A DNA stretch of 64,000 nucleotides from Neorhizobium galegae (GTDB lineage Bacteria > Pseudomonadota > Alphaproteobacteria > Rhizobiales > Rhizobiaceae), in the NCBI RefSeq assembly GCF_017877135.1, contig NZ_JAGIPH010000001.1:1240001-1304000 (forward strand), given 5' to 3'. The notes beneath the pieces were generated by a model. The model had not been told where the DNA came from and made no database searches. It saw only the letters and a program-made list of their open reading frames with translations. The position numbers and the translations under genes were made by a program. Positions 1 to 7,988 of this stretch are shown here, one piece after another (the first letter of the stretch is position 1; the number at the start of each line of letters is the position of its first letter).

Positions 1-92
1 CGGACCGCGTGAGCGCCCTCCTCTTTGTGCCCTATGCCGTCTGGGTGGGATTTGCGAGCCTGCTCAACCTTTCGCTTTTCCTTCTGAATTAG
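1..92 (+). CDS. TspO/MBR family protein, C-terminal fragment
   Basis: Only the last 29 codons are in the window, in the frame that ends with TAG at 90-92; the start lies upstream of base 1. The visible residues include VPYAVWVGFASLLN followed by a hydrophobic end, LSLFLLN. This matches the last transmembrane segment of TspO/MBR tryptophan-rich sensory proteins, where a VPY..W..FA..LN pattern is usual. The family binds tetrapyrroles in the membrane. The call rests on the tail alone, so it is moderate. Confidence 0.6.
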   Translation, partial: DRVSALLFVPYAVWVGFASLLNLSLFLLN

Positions 93-155
93 CCTTAGGC
101 TTGCGGCCCGGCGCCGGCCATGCCACTTTCGCGGCCGCACAAGGAATGGCAGGGC

Positions 156-605
156 ATGGACGATATCGATCCGGGAGATTTTCGCGCACGTGTGAGGCGC
201 AGTTTCGATCGCCAGCAGGCGATGGTGACCATCGGGGCGAAACTGACCCGCGTCGAACAGGCCATGGTCGAGATCGAAATGCCCTTCGATGCAAAACTCA
301 CCCAGCAGCACGGCTTTCTGCATGCCGGCGTCATTGCCACCGGCCTCGATGCCGCCTGCGGGTATGCCGCCTATACGGTGATCGAGCCGGAAGCTTCGAT
401 CCTGACCATCGAGTTCAAGGTCAACCTGATGTCGCCGGGACGCGGAGAGCGCTTTCTCTTTCGCGGCGAAATCACCAAACCCGGCTCCACCATCATCGTG
501 GCCGATGGTCGCGCCTATGCCTTGAGCGACGGCCCGGCAAAACTGATTGCCTCGATGAGCGGCAGCATGATGGTGATCCGCGGCAGGCAGGATATTTCCG
601 GATGA
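156..605 (+). CDS. PaaI-type hotdog-fold thioesterase
   Basis: A 149-residue protein with the hotdog pattern of PaaI/YdiI acyl-CoA thioesterases: QQHGFLHAGVIATGLDAACGYAA carries the helix with the usual HG...HAG and the acidic residue (LDAA), followed by beta strands (ILTIEFKVNL). I prefer the ATG at 156 over the in-frame one at 120 because AAGGA at 141-145 is well spaced before it. The stop overlaps the next start by four bases (ATGA at 602-605), so the two are translationally coupled. The substrate is not deducible; the role is probably hydrolysis of acyl- or phenylacyl-CoA. Confidence 0.8.
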   Translation: MDDIDPGDFRARVRRSFDRQQAMVTIGAKLTRVEQAMVEIEMPFDAKLTQQHGFLHAGVIATGLDAACGYAAYTVIEPEASILTIEFKVNLMSPGRGERFLFRGEITKPGSTIIVADGRAYALSDGPAKLIASMSGSMMVIRGRQDISG

Positions 606-1240
606 GTTTTGAACTTTTGACCATCGCCGACCGATCCGTCCTCTTCGTCATGGCCGTGGATGCCGAATATGGCACGCACCTGAGGGCGCGCATCCGCCCG
701 CTGATGACCGGCGTCGGACCGGTGGAGGCCGCCATTGCCGTGACAGGCACGCTGACAAGGCTTCAGGCGCAGGACAATCTTCCCGATCTCGTTGTCTGCC
801 TCGGATCTGCCGGATCGCGGAGCCTCAAACAGACAGGCGTCTATCAGGTCTCCTCCGTCGGCTACCGCGATATGGATGCCTCGCCGCTTGGTTTCGAAAA
901 GGGCCGCACCCCCTTTCTCGATCTGCCGGCCGCAGTTGTTCTGCCGCATGCCATTCCCGGCATCCCCGCAGCCTCGCTCTCCACCGGCGGCCACATCATT
1001 TCGGGCCCGGCCTATGATGCGATTGAGGCAGAGATGGTCGACATGGAAACCTTTGCGGTGCTGCGCGCAGCGCAAGGTTTTGGCGTGCCGCTGATCGGGC
1101 TTCGCGGTATTTCCGACGGCAAGGCGGAACTTGCCCATGTGGGAGACTGGACCGAGTATCTGCATGTGATTGACGAAAAACTCGCAGATGCCGTCGATCG
1201 TCTCGCACAGGCCCTGATTTCCGGCGATTTGGCGCTCTGA
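602..1240 (+). CDS. 5'-methylthioadenosine/S-adenosylhomocysteine nucleosidase-like protein
   Basis: A 212-residue PNP/UDP phosphorylase-fold protein. The N-terminal strand (VLFVMAVDAEYG), a glycine-rich phosphate/ribose loop (TGVGPVEAA), the LVVCLGSAGS strand and the late EMVDMETFAVL segment with GLRGISDG match MTA/SAH nucleosidases, where the acidic MExxA segment binds ribose and the following Asp protonates the purine. These enzymes recycle MTA and SAH to adenine plus a thioribose sugar. The ATG at 602 overlaps the thioesterase stop. Length is slightly below the usual 230 residues. Family assignment is good; exact substrate is inferred. Confidence 0.8.
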   Translation: MSFELLTIADRSVLFVMAVDAEYGTHLRARIRPLMTGVGPVEAAIAVTGTLTRLQAQDNLPDLVVCLGSAGSRSLKQTGVYQVSSVGYRDMDASPLGFEKGRTPFLDLPAAVVLPHAIPGIPAASLSTGGHIISGPAYDAIEAEMVDMETFAVLRAAQGFGVPLIGLRGISDGKAELAHVGDWTEYLHVIDEKLADAVDRLAQALISGDLAL

Positions 1241-1280
1241 CCCGGTTGCGAAAAGCGGAAGTTTTCATTAAAGGCTCGCC

Positions 1281-2858
1281 ATGACCCAGACAGCCCATCC
1301 CGACAGCATCCTCATCATCGATTTCGGCAGCCAGGTGACGCAGCTGATCGCCCGTCGCATCCGCGAGGCCGGCGTCTATTGCGAAATCCACCCCTTCCAG
1401 AATGCGCGCGACGCCTTCCTGAAGCTTTCGCCGAAAGGCGTCATCTTCTCCGGCGGCCCGGCTTCGGTCACCACCGAAGGCAGCCCGCGCGCGCCGGAAG
1501 AAGTCTTCGAGACGGGCGTGCCGATCCTTGGCATCTGCTACGGCCAGCAGACGCTCTGCACCCAGCTCGGGGGCACCGTCGAGGGTGGCCATGCCGCCGA
1601 ATTCGGCCGTGCCGATGTCGAGATCCGGAAGGACAGTCCGCTGTTCGAGGGCTTCTGGACCGCCGGTGGCCGTTATCCCGTCTGGATGAGCCATGGCGAC
1701 CGCGTGACCGAATTGCCCGAGGGCTTCGAGGTCATCGCCACCTCCGAAAATGCGCCCTTTGCCATCGCAGCCGATGAGAAGCGCCGCTACTACACCACCA
1801 TGTTCCACCCGGAAGTGGTGCACACGCCTGACGGTGCAAAGCTTCTCTCCAACTTCGTCCACAAGATCGTCGGCCTGAAATCCGACTGGACCATGGCCGC
1901 CTACCGCGCCGAAATGATCCGCAAGATCCGCGAGCAGGTCGGCACCGGCCGCGTACTCTGCGGTCTCTCCGGCGGTGTCGATTCCTCCGTGGCCGCCATT
2001 CTCATCCACGAGGCGATCGGCGACCAGCTGACCTGCGTCTATGTCGATCACGGCATGATGCGCATGGGCGAGAGCGAGCAGGTGGTCGGCATGTTCCGCG
2101 ACCATTACAACATCCCGCTTGTTCATGTGGATGCGTCCGACCTCTTCCTCACCGAGCTTGCCGGCGTCACCGACCCGGAAGTGAAGCGCAAGACGATCGG
2201 CCGCCTGTTCATAGAGGTCTTCGAAGCCGAGGCCGGCAAGATCGCCAATGACGGCAAGGGTGCGCCAAAGTTCCTCGCCCAGGGCACGCTCTATCCGGAC
2301 GTCATCGAAAGCGTCTCCTTCTCGGGCGGTCCGTCCGTCACGATCAAGAGCCACCACAATGTCGGCGGCCTGCCTGAGCGCATGAACATGGCTCTGGTGG
2401 AGCCGCTTCGCGAACTGTTTAAGGACGAAGTGCGCGCGCTTGGCCGCGAACTTGGCCTTCCCGACAGCTTTATCGGCCGCCACCCCTTCCCGGGCCCGGG
2501 CCTCGCCATCCGCTGCCCCGGCGCCGTCACCCGCGAAAAGCTCGACATCCTGCGCAAGGCCGATGCCATCTATCTCGACGAGATCCGCAAGGCCGGCCTC
2601 TACGACACCATCTGGCAGGCCTTTGCCGTGCTGCTGCCGGTCCAGACCGTTGGCGTCATGGGCGATTACCGCACCTATGATTTCGTCTGCGCCCTGCGCG
2701 CCGTCACCTCCGTCGACGGCATGACCGCCGATTTCTACCCTTACGACATGAACTTTCTCGGCCGCACCGCCACCCGCATCATCAACGAAGTGCGCGGCAT
2801 CAACCGGGTCGTCTACGACGTAACCTCGAAGCCCCCGGGCACGATCGAGTGGGAATAA
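1281..2858 (+). CDS. guaA: GMP synthase (glutamine-hydrolysing)
   Basis: Converts XMP to GMP using ATP and glutamine, the last step of guanine nucleotide synthesis, in the cytoplasm. The 525-residue protein has the full two-domain layout: class I glutamine amidotransferase with nucleophile Cys86 in GICYGQQ and the His176/Glu178 pair in FHPEV, then an ATP pyrophosphatase domain with the SGGVDSS P-loop at about 230-236, and the dimerisation domain ending in [11 protein letters not shown], the conserved GuaA C-terminus. Length is normal. A strong terminator follows, so it is probably the end of a transcript. Confidence 0.99.
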   Translation: MTQTAHPDSILIIDFGSQVTQLIARRIREAGVYCEIHPFQNARDAFLKLSPKGVIFSGGPASVTTEGSPRAPEEVFETGVPILGICYGQQTLCTQLGGTVEGGHAAEFGRADVEIRKDSPLFEGFWTAGGRYPVWMSHGDRVTELPEGFEVIATSENAPFAIAADEKRRYYTTMFHPEVVHTPDGAKLLSNFVHKIVGLKSDWTMAAYRAEMIRKIREQVGTGRVLCGLSGGVDSSVAAILIHEAIGDQLTCVYVDHGMMRMGESEQVVGMFRDHYNIPLVHVDASDLFLTELAGVTDPEVKRKTIGRLFIEVFEAEAGKIANDGKGAPKFLAQGTLYPDVIESVSFSGGPSVTIKSHHNVGGLPERMNMALVEPLRELFKDEVRALGRELGLPDSFIGRHPFPGPGLAIRCPGAVTREKLDILRKADAIYLDEIRKAGLYDTIWQAFAVLLPVQTVGVMGDYRTYDFVCALRAVTSVDGMTADFYPYDMNFLGRTATRIINEVRGINRVVYDVTSKPPGTIEWE

Positions 2859-2868
2859 TTTGAACCGG

Positions 2869-2895
2869 CGGCCGTGAGCAATCACGGCCGTTTTT
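2869..2895 (+). terminator. Rho-independent terminator after guaA
   Basis: A perfect 9-bp stem, CGGCCGTGA at 2869-2877 and TCACGGCCG at 2882-2890, with a GCAA tetraloop and five T residues at 2891-2895. It starts ten bases after the guaA stop codon. Confidence 0.9.
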
Positions 2896-2987
2896 ACGGC
2901 CGATCCGGCCCATTCCTCGCAGCGCGCGCCATCGGCACAAGGCCGCGTCCATCGGAACGGGCGTCTGCCGGCCTGCCCGCCCCCGTC

Positions 2988-3914
2988 TCACGCCACCGTG
3001 TCACTCCGACAGGCTGCCGCAAGCTGCGCGCGCAGCCATTTCTGCGCCGGAGAATAATCGCAGCGTTCATCCCAGATCTGGTAGAAATGCGAGTGTAGAA
3101 ACGGGACCGGACACATGATGACCGCAAGCGGCAGCATGCTGGCGTAATGAACGGCGACGCTGCGGGTGACAGTTGCCACGAGATCCGTTCCAACCAGAAG
3201 ATAAGGCGATGTCAATTCGTCGGTTGCCGTGATCGTGCGCTCTCGCGTCACCTGCAGTGAGAGGCTGCGCTTCTCCAGGCCGAATGCACCGGTCTCGGCA
3301 CAATCCTGCGTCACCACATGGCGGGCATTGGCGTAATCGACAAAGGTCGGAGTTGCGCGCGTGAAGGCATGGTCGCGGTCGACGAGACAGACGAAGTCCT
3401 CCTCGAACAGCAGAGCCCTGTTGAGGTGAGCCGGCGGGTCGATCCAGGATCCGACGGCCAGATCGGCCACGCCGGCAACCAGCAGGTTCGCGACCTCGTT
3501 GACGTCCGTCACCTTTCGCATCAAGAGCTTCACGCCCGGTGCCTGCCGCGTCACCTCGCGAACAAAACGGGCAAGCAGCGATGGCGACAGGTTTCCACAC
3601 AGCACCAGTGAAAAGGTCTGGCGCAAGCTCTGCGGATCGAAATCATCCGGGTGGACAATCAGTTCGTTGAGGTCGGCAAGCGCACGGATTGCGGCGTCGC
3701 GCAGCATCAGCGCGCGCTCCGTCGGCACCATGCGCCCGTCGCCGCGTAAGAGAAGCGGATCGCCGAATATTTCCCGCAGCTGCTTTAAAACCAGACTGGT
3801 GGCAGGCTGTGACAATTGCAGCTTGTTGGCCGCCTGTGTCACATTCCTCTCTTCCAGAAGAGTACAAAGCACCTTGAGATTAAACGCAGTCAGCGGATTA
3901 TCCAGTACGCGCAA
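2988..3914 (-). CDS. LysR family transcriptional regulator
   Basis: An N-terminal winged helix (FNLKVLCTLLEERNVTQAA, then LSQPATSLVLKQLREIFGD with PLLLR and PTERA) is typical of LysR regulators, followed by a substrate-binding domain of about 220 residues. I chose a TTG start at 3914: it gives 308 residues, the normal family length, and GGAAGGGGG sits five bases upstream. The frame is open to a GTG at 4040, adding 42 residues that look like translated leader. The gene lies downstream of the GH43 gene on the same strand and may sense a sugar or aromatic effector; the target is unknown. Confidence 0.85.
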   Translation of the reverse strand: MRVLDNPLTAFNLKVLCTLLEERNVTQAANKLQLSQPATSLVLKQLREIFGDPLLLRGDGRMVPTERALMLRDAAIRALADLNELIVHPDDFDPQSLRQTFSLVLCGNLSPSLLARFVREVTRQAPGVKLLMRKVTDVNEVANLLVAGVADLAVGSWIDPPAHLNRALLFEEDFVCLVDRDHAFTRATPTFVDYANARHVVTQDCAETGAFGLEKRSLSLQVTRERTITATDELTSPYLLVGTDLVATVTRSVAVHYASMLPLAVIMCPVPFLHSHFYQIWDERCDYSPAQKWLRAQLAAACRSDTVA

Positions 3915-4040
3915 TCCGACCCCCTTCCGCTCACGGAACCCGATCAGATCCTTTGGCCAGAGGGTGGCAAGGACACCTCCCCTAGGCATTGTCAGAGCCA
4001 CCAGACCTTGCATACGATCAGGAACAGTTGAAATTCGCAC

Positions 4041-4234
4041 CCGATCGCATTTCTAATTGAATACCATCAATAATGTCGAGTTGTATTTCGGAAATCACAA
4101 AATTTCTTTATGTAACGTTTTCGTACTTTATAATATAATTCCCCATGAATAGTTTTTATATCATAAACATCAATGACTTCCAGACACCTCTACAAGGGAA
4201 AGCCTTCTCGGCAAAATTAACGATCGGGCGATTT
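4041..4234. promoter_or_regulatory. AT-rich gap, probable promoter of the LysR gene
   Basis: The stretch 4050-4160 is much richer in A and T than the flanking genes. It contains the inverted repeat GAAAT-N6-ATTTC at 4091-4106, a plausible LysR-type or other operator. No protein gene fits. The promoter call is an inference from composition and position between the GH43 stop and the LysR gene. Confidence 0.4.
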
Positions 4235-5842
4235 TCAAAGCGGCTCATAGGCAAAGAGCGAAAAATCCGCCGCAACGGCTCGGCCGGTGATATCGAAGGC
4301 GAACATGCCGGCAAAGGCACCGGTGAAGGAACCGTGTTCGCCGCGTCCGCCTTCGTCGGAAATCACGCCGGCATCGAGCACTGGACCGAAGGGCTGCCAG
4401 TTGCCGCCGGACGAGGTGCGATGGAAGAACTGCAGGTCATTGTCGTTGACCTCCAGCGCCAGATGTACCGGGCCATCCGCCAGTGACTCGCCGCTGCCGA
4501 CGGGAAAGATCATCCGCGAATGCGGGTAATCGCCGGGGCAGGAGTACAGCGTGATGACGCGGCCGAGCTGTTCATGCAGGGTGACCGCCACAGCATGGAA
4601 CTTGTGGCGGTTATAATAATGCGTCAGCCCCGCCGCCTGCTGATAGGTGTCGGGCGAAAAATCCAGCACGGTTTCCGTCCGGAAGGCGTGATGCTCCTGC
4701 CGGCGCGCCACAAGCGCCTGCTCGAACCATGATCCGATGCTTTCGCGCCCGTAAAGCCGCAGAGCACCCGGCCGGACGGTCAGGCTGAAGATGCGCTCCG
4801 GCTCCGGCGTGCGCAGCCACTGGAAATCCGCAGGAAGCTCCGGGCCCTCGAAGGTCGTTTCGATGCGGGCATTTTTCGGATGCGTCTCGGCGCCGTTCGG
4901 AGCTTCCACCTCGACTGCCGGCACGGTGCCGCCGTCGGCGAGATACAGCCAGTCGTCCCGCCAGACGCATTTTTGCAGCGCCGTCTCGCGCCCGAGCGTG
5001 CAGCGGCGTTTCGGCGCAAGCGGCCGGCCGCAGAGATGGCTGTGATAGGCCTCGCCGTCCGGCGTTTCTACATATTGCCCGTGGCCGGCGCGCTGCAGCG
5101 GCGCCTCCGGGTGATCCTTGGACGTGATGAGATGCGTGTGCGGATGCATCTCGTAAGGTCCGTCTATGGTTTTCGCGCGCGCCATCGTCACCGCATGATC
5201 ATAGCCGGTGCCGCCTTCAGCCGTCGTCAGATAGTACCAGCCGTTGCGCTTGAAGAGATGCGGGCCTTCCACCAGCCCGAGCGTGCTGCCGGCAAAGATG
5301 TTCTTGACCGGGCCGACGAGGCGGCCGGCCTTGGCATCCCATTCCTGCAGCAGGATACCGTCGAAGGCCGGCGTTTTCGGCGCGCCGCCATAGCTTTCGG
5401 TGCGGTGGTTCCACTGCATGTTGACGAACCACTTTTTCCCGTCATCGTCGTGAAACAGAGACGGGTCGAAGCCGGAAGAGTTCACATAGACAGGATCGGA
5501 CCATTCGTCCTCGATATTTCTGGCCGTCACGATGTAGTTGTGGGCATCCTTGAAGTTGCCATCCAACCGCTTCACTTCCGTGTAAACCAGGTAGAACAGG
5601 CCATCCGCATAGGAGAGGCACGGCGCCCAGATGCCGCAGCTGTCGGGATTGCCGCGCATGTCGAGCTGGCTGCGGCGTTCCAGCGGCCGGCGCACCAGCG
5701 TCCAGTTGGCAAGATCCTTCGAATGGTGGATCTGCACGCCCGGATACCATTCGAAGGTGGAGGTGGCGATGTAATAATCCTCGCCGACGCGGCAGATCGA
5801 GGGATCGGGGTTGAAGCCCGGCAGAATGGGATTGCGGATCAT
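4235..5842 (-). CDS. Glycoside hydrolase family 43 enzyme, beta-xylosidase/arabinofuranosidase-like
   Basis: A 535-residue protein without a signal peptide, so it probably acts on imported oligosaccharides. The N-terminal five-bladed propeller shows the GH43 acids: general base Asp13 in NPDPS, pKa-modulating Asp126 in SGFDPSLF and acid Glu192 in GLVEGPHLF. Residues from about 330 on form the beta-sandwich domain common in XynB-type xylosidases. Its likely job is release of xylose or arabinose from the non-reducing end. It is the last gene of the minus-strand sugar block, 80 bp after the dehydrogenase gene. GGAGATAG precedes the ATG. Confidence 0.88.
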   Translation of the reverse strand: MIRNPILPGFNPDPSICRVGEDYYIATSTFEWYPGVQIHHSKDLANWTLVRRPLERRSQLDMRGNPDSCGIWAPCLSYADGLFYLVYTEVKRLDGNFKDAHNYIVTARNIEDEWSDPVYVNSSGFDPSLFHDDDGKKWFVNMQWNHRTESYGGAPKTPAFDGILLQEWDAKAGRLVGPVKNIFAGSTLGLVEGPHLFKRNGWYYLTTAEGGTGYDHAVTMARAKTIDGPYEMHPHTHLITSKDHPEAPLQRAGHGQYVETPDGEAYHSHLCGRPLAPKRRCTLGRETALQKCVWRDDWLYLADGGTVPAVEVEAPNGAETHPKNARIETTFEGPELPADFQWLRTPEPERIFSLTVRPGALRLYGRESIGSWFEQALVARRQEHHAFRTETVLDFSPDTYQQAAGLTHYYNRHKFHAVAVTLHEQLGRVITLYSCPGDYPHSRMIFPVGSGESLADGPVHLALEVNDNDLQFFHRTSSGGNWQPFGPVLDAGVISDEGGRGEHGSFTGAFAGMFAFDITGRAVAADFSLFAYEPL

Positions 5843-5922
5843 GGTTGCTCTATCTCCGGTGCAGCGTCGTTCAGGTTACGGCCGACCGCGCCCTGTCCCG
5901 AAGGCGCGGCCGGCGTCCGCTC

Positions 5923-7056
5923 TCAGCGCAGCAAGGCCTGGGCCTCGTCGATGCCCAGTGCCGCCGGCTGTGTGCAGGTCGTGGTCATGTCAATGAACCG
6001 GCCCTCCTCGCCCGATTTGAGGATAGAGGTCATCACGTCGATGCCATGCAGCGCGCGCTCCAGCGAGCAGCGCGGATCACGCCCGTCGATCAGCGCGATC
6101 GCCATGTCGGCAAGGCCGGCCGTGCGGTAATTGGCGCGCGGACCGTTCGGGCTCTCTTGGTTGACCTTGCCGAAGGGATGATCCCAAGCCTCCAGCGGCT
6201 TGATATCCTTGTTGCGGCCGGAAGCTTCCACGGTGCCACCGAAGAAGTTCGGGTCCGGCACGTAGAGCGAGCCTTCGGTGCCATAAAGCTCCATATTGGC
6301 GTGGCGGTGCGACCAGACATCCCAGCTCGCCGACAACGTGATCGTCGCGCCGCTTACAAATTCCAGGAGCGCGTGAATGTTCGTCGGGGTTTCCACCGGG
6401 ATCGTCTGGCCTGCCAGCGGCTGGCTGGAGATCGTACGCGTCGGATTTGCCATAGAGGTGAGCGCCCCCACCCGCTTCACCGGCCCGATGAGGTTGATGA
6501 GGTTGGCGATGTAATAGGGCCCGAGATCGAGGATCGGCCCGCCGCCGGCCAAGAAGAAGAAGCCGGGGTTCGGATGCCACATTTCCATGCCGGGGCTCAT
6601 CACATGGCAGGTGCCCGACGTGATGCGGCCAACACCGCCCTCGTCGATATATTGACGGGCCAGCTGATGCGAACCGCCGAGAAAGGTATCAGGCGCACAG
6701 CCGACCGCCAGCCCCTTCGCCTTCGCCATCGCCTGCAGCTCCTCGCCCTCTTCAAGGGACAGAACCAGCGGCTTTTCTGAATAGACGTGCTTTCCCGCCT
6801 GAAGGATCGACTTCGACACGGCAAAATGCGTGGCGGGAATGGTGAGGTTGACGATGACGTCCAGCTCGTCATTGGCCAGAAGCTCGTCGACGGATTGCGC
6901 CGCCACGCCATACTCTTCGGCGCGCAGTTCGGCGGCGCTGCGGTTGATATCGGCGCAGGCGCGGATGTTCAGGCCCTTGAACAGCGGGGCCAGCGAAAAA
7001 TAGGTGGTGGAGATATTGCCGCATCCGATGATGCCGACACCGAGTTCCTTGGCCAT
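5923..7056 (-). CDS. Gfo/Idh/MocA family sugar dehydrogenase
   Basis: A 377-residue oxidoreductase. The Rossmann motif GIIGCGNIS is at the N-terminus, and YSEKPL (the EKP motif with catalytic Lys) lies near residue 100. The C-terminal domain includes LDLGPYY, the usual active-site segment. Members oxidise or reduce sugars or inositols with NAD(P). It lies between a TIM-barrel sugar isomerase and a GH43 enzyme, so a role in processing a released monosaccharide is likely. Start supported by GGAG before ATG. The specific sugar is unknown. Confidence 0.9.
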   Translation of the reverse strand: MAKELGVGIIGCGNISTTYFSLAPLFKGLNIRACADINRSAAELRAEEYGVAAQSVDELLANDELDVIVNLTIPATHFAVSKSILQAGKHVYSEKPLVLSLEEGEELQAMAKAKGLAVGCAPDTFLGGSHQLARQYIDEGGVGRITSGTCHVMSPGMEMWHPNPGFFFLAGGGPILDLGPYYIANLINLIGPVKRVGALTSMANPTRTISSQPLAGQTIPVETPTNIHALLEFVSGATITLSASWDVWSHRHANMELYGTEGSLYVPDPNFFGGTVEASGRNKDIKPLEAWDHPFGKVNQESPNGPRANYRTAGLADMAIALIDGRDPRCSLERALHGIDVMTSILKSGEEGRFIDMTTTCTQPAALGIDEAQALLR

Positions 7057-7184
7057 GGGGCGCTCCGGGAAGATGACATGTGTGGGAAATAGCGTCTGCC
7101 GGCGTGCATATCGAATGGCGGGGCCGGCAGTGTTGCAGACGATAAGAAGGGGCAGCCGTCACCGCCCACCCCTTCCAAAAGCGG

Positions 7185-7946
7185 TCAGTAGCCCTCGAAA
7201 GCCGCGATCGAGCGCGTGATCAGCCGGTCGAGATCGTTTGGATTGTCGTGCTCGACGACGTAATATTCGACGGCCGTCGAGGAAAGCGCCGCGACCAGAT
7301 CCTTCCACGCCACCGTGCCATGGCCGACATCGGCCCAGCCGTCCTCGTCGGTGTTCTCGCCGGCCGGCGCGATGTCCTTGACATGAACGGCGCTGATGCG
7401 CTTGCCATAGCTTTCGATCCAGGCGAAGGGATCGGCCCCGCCGCGCACCACCCAGGCAATATCGGCCTCCCAGGACAGTTCCGGCCCGCCAGCCAGGATC
7501 TGCTCCTGCGGCGTCGAGCCGTCGGACAACGTCTTGAACTCGAAATCGTGGTTATGCCAGCCGAACACATAGCCCGCATCGCGGAAGGGTTTTCCAGCCT
7601 CCTGCAGGCGCTGGCCGAAGGCGAACCAGCCGCTGGCATCGGAGGGGCGCAGGTCCGGCAGCAGATAGGGGCAATAGATGGCCTTGATTCCCAGCGTTTC
7701 GGCCACTTTCAGCGCCCGCCGTGTTTCCTTTTCCAGCATGTCGAGGCCGAAATGGCCGGTCGGCATGGTAAGCCCCGCCGTATCGAGATCGGCCCGCAGC
7801 GCCTTCAGCGCCGCATCGTCCATCGTCGCATAGATGCCGCCATAACCTTCTACATGGGCATAGCCTGCCGCCGAAAGCTTCGAGAGCGTTTCGCTGAGCG
7901 GTGGAAAGTTGCGGGCACTATAGAGCTGGAAGCCGAGTTTGGTCAT
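7185..7946 (-). CDS. Sugar phosphate isomerase/epimerase, TIM-barrel family
   Basis: A 253-residue AP-endonuclease-2-like TIM barrel (IolE/hexulose epimerase superfamily). Recognisable elements are the N-terminal GFQLYSARN strand, WHNHDFEF with metal-binding His and acidic residues, SWEADIAWVV and AVHVKDI. Such enzymes bind a divalent metal and isomerise, epimerise or dehydrate sugars and inositols. GGGAGGATGAC precedes the ATG. It sits 42 bp after the beta-mannosidase gene and is probably co-transcribed with the ABC transporter and hydrolases. Confidence 0.85.
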   Translation of the reverse strand: MTKLGFQLYSARNFPPLSETLSKLSAAGYAHVEGYGGIYATMDDAALKALRADLDTAGLTMPTGHFGLDMLEKETRRALKVAETLGIKAIYCPYLLPDLRPSDASGWFAFGQRLQEAGKPFRDAGYVFGWHNHDFEFKTLSDGSTPQEQILAGGPELSWEADIAWVVRGGADPFAWIESYGKRISAVHVKDIAPAGENTDEDGWADVGHGTVAWKDLVAALSSTAVEYYVVEHDNPNDLDRLITRSIAAFEGY

Positions 7947-7988
7947 GTCATCCTCCCGGGCCGGACGGCCCTTTTCTTGACGTATGGT

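Noticed and set aside
996..2885. A 629-codon open frame on the minus strand across guaA
   Set aside because: It is the antisense shadow of the well-supported guaA gene in a high-GC sequence and has no family features.
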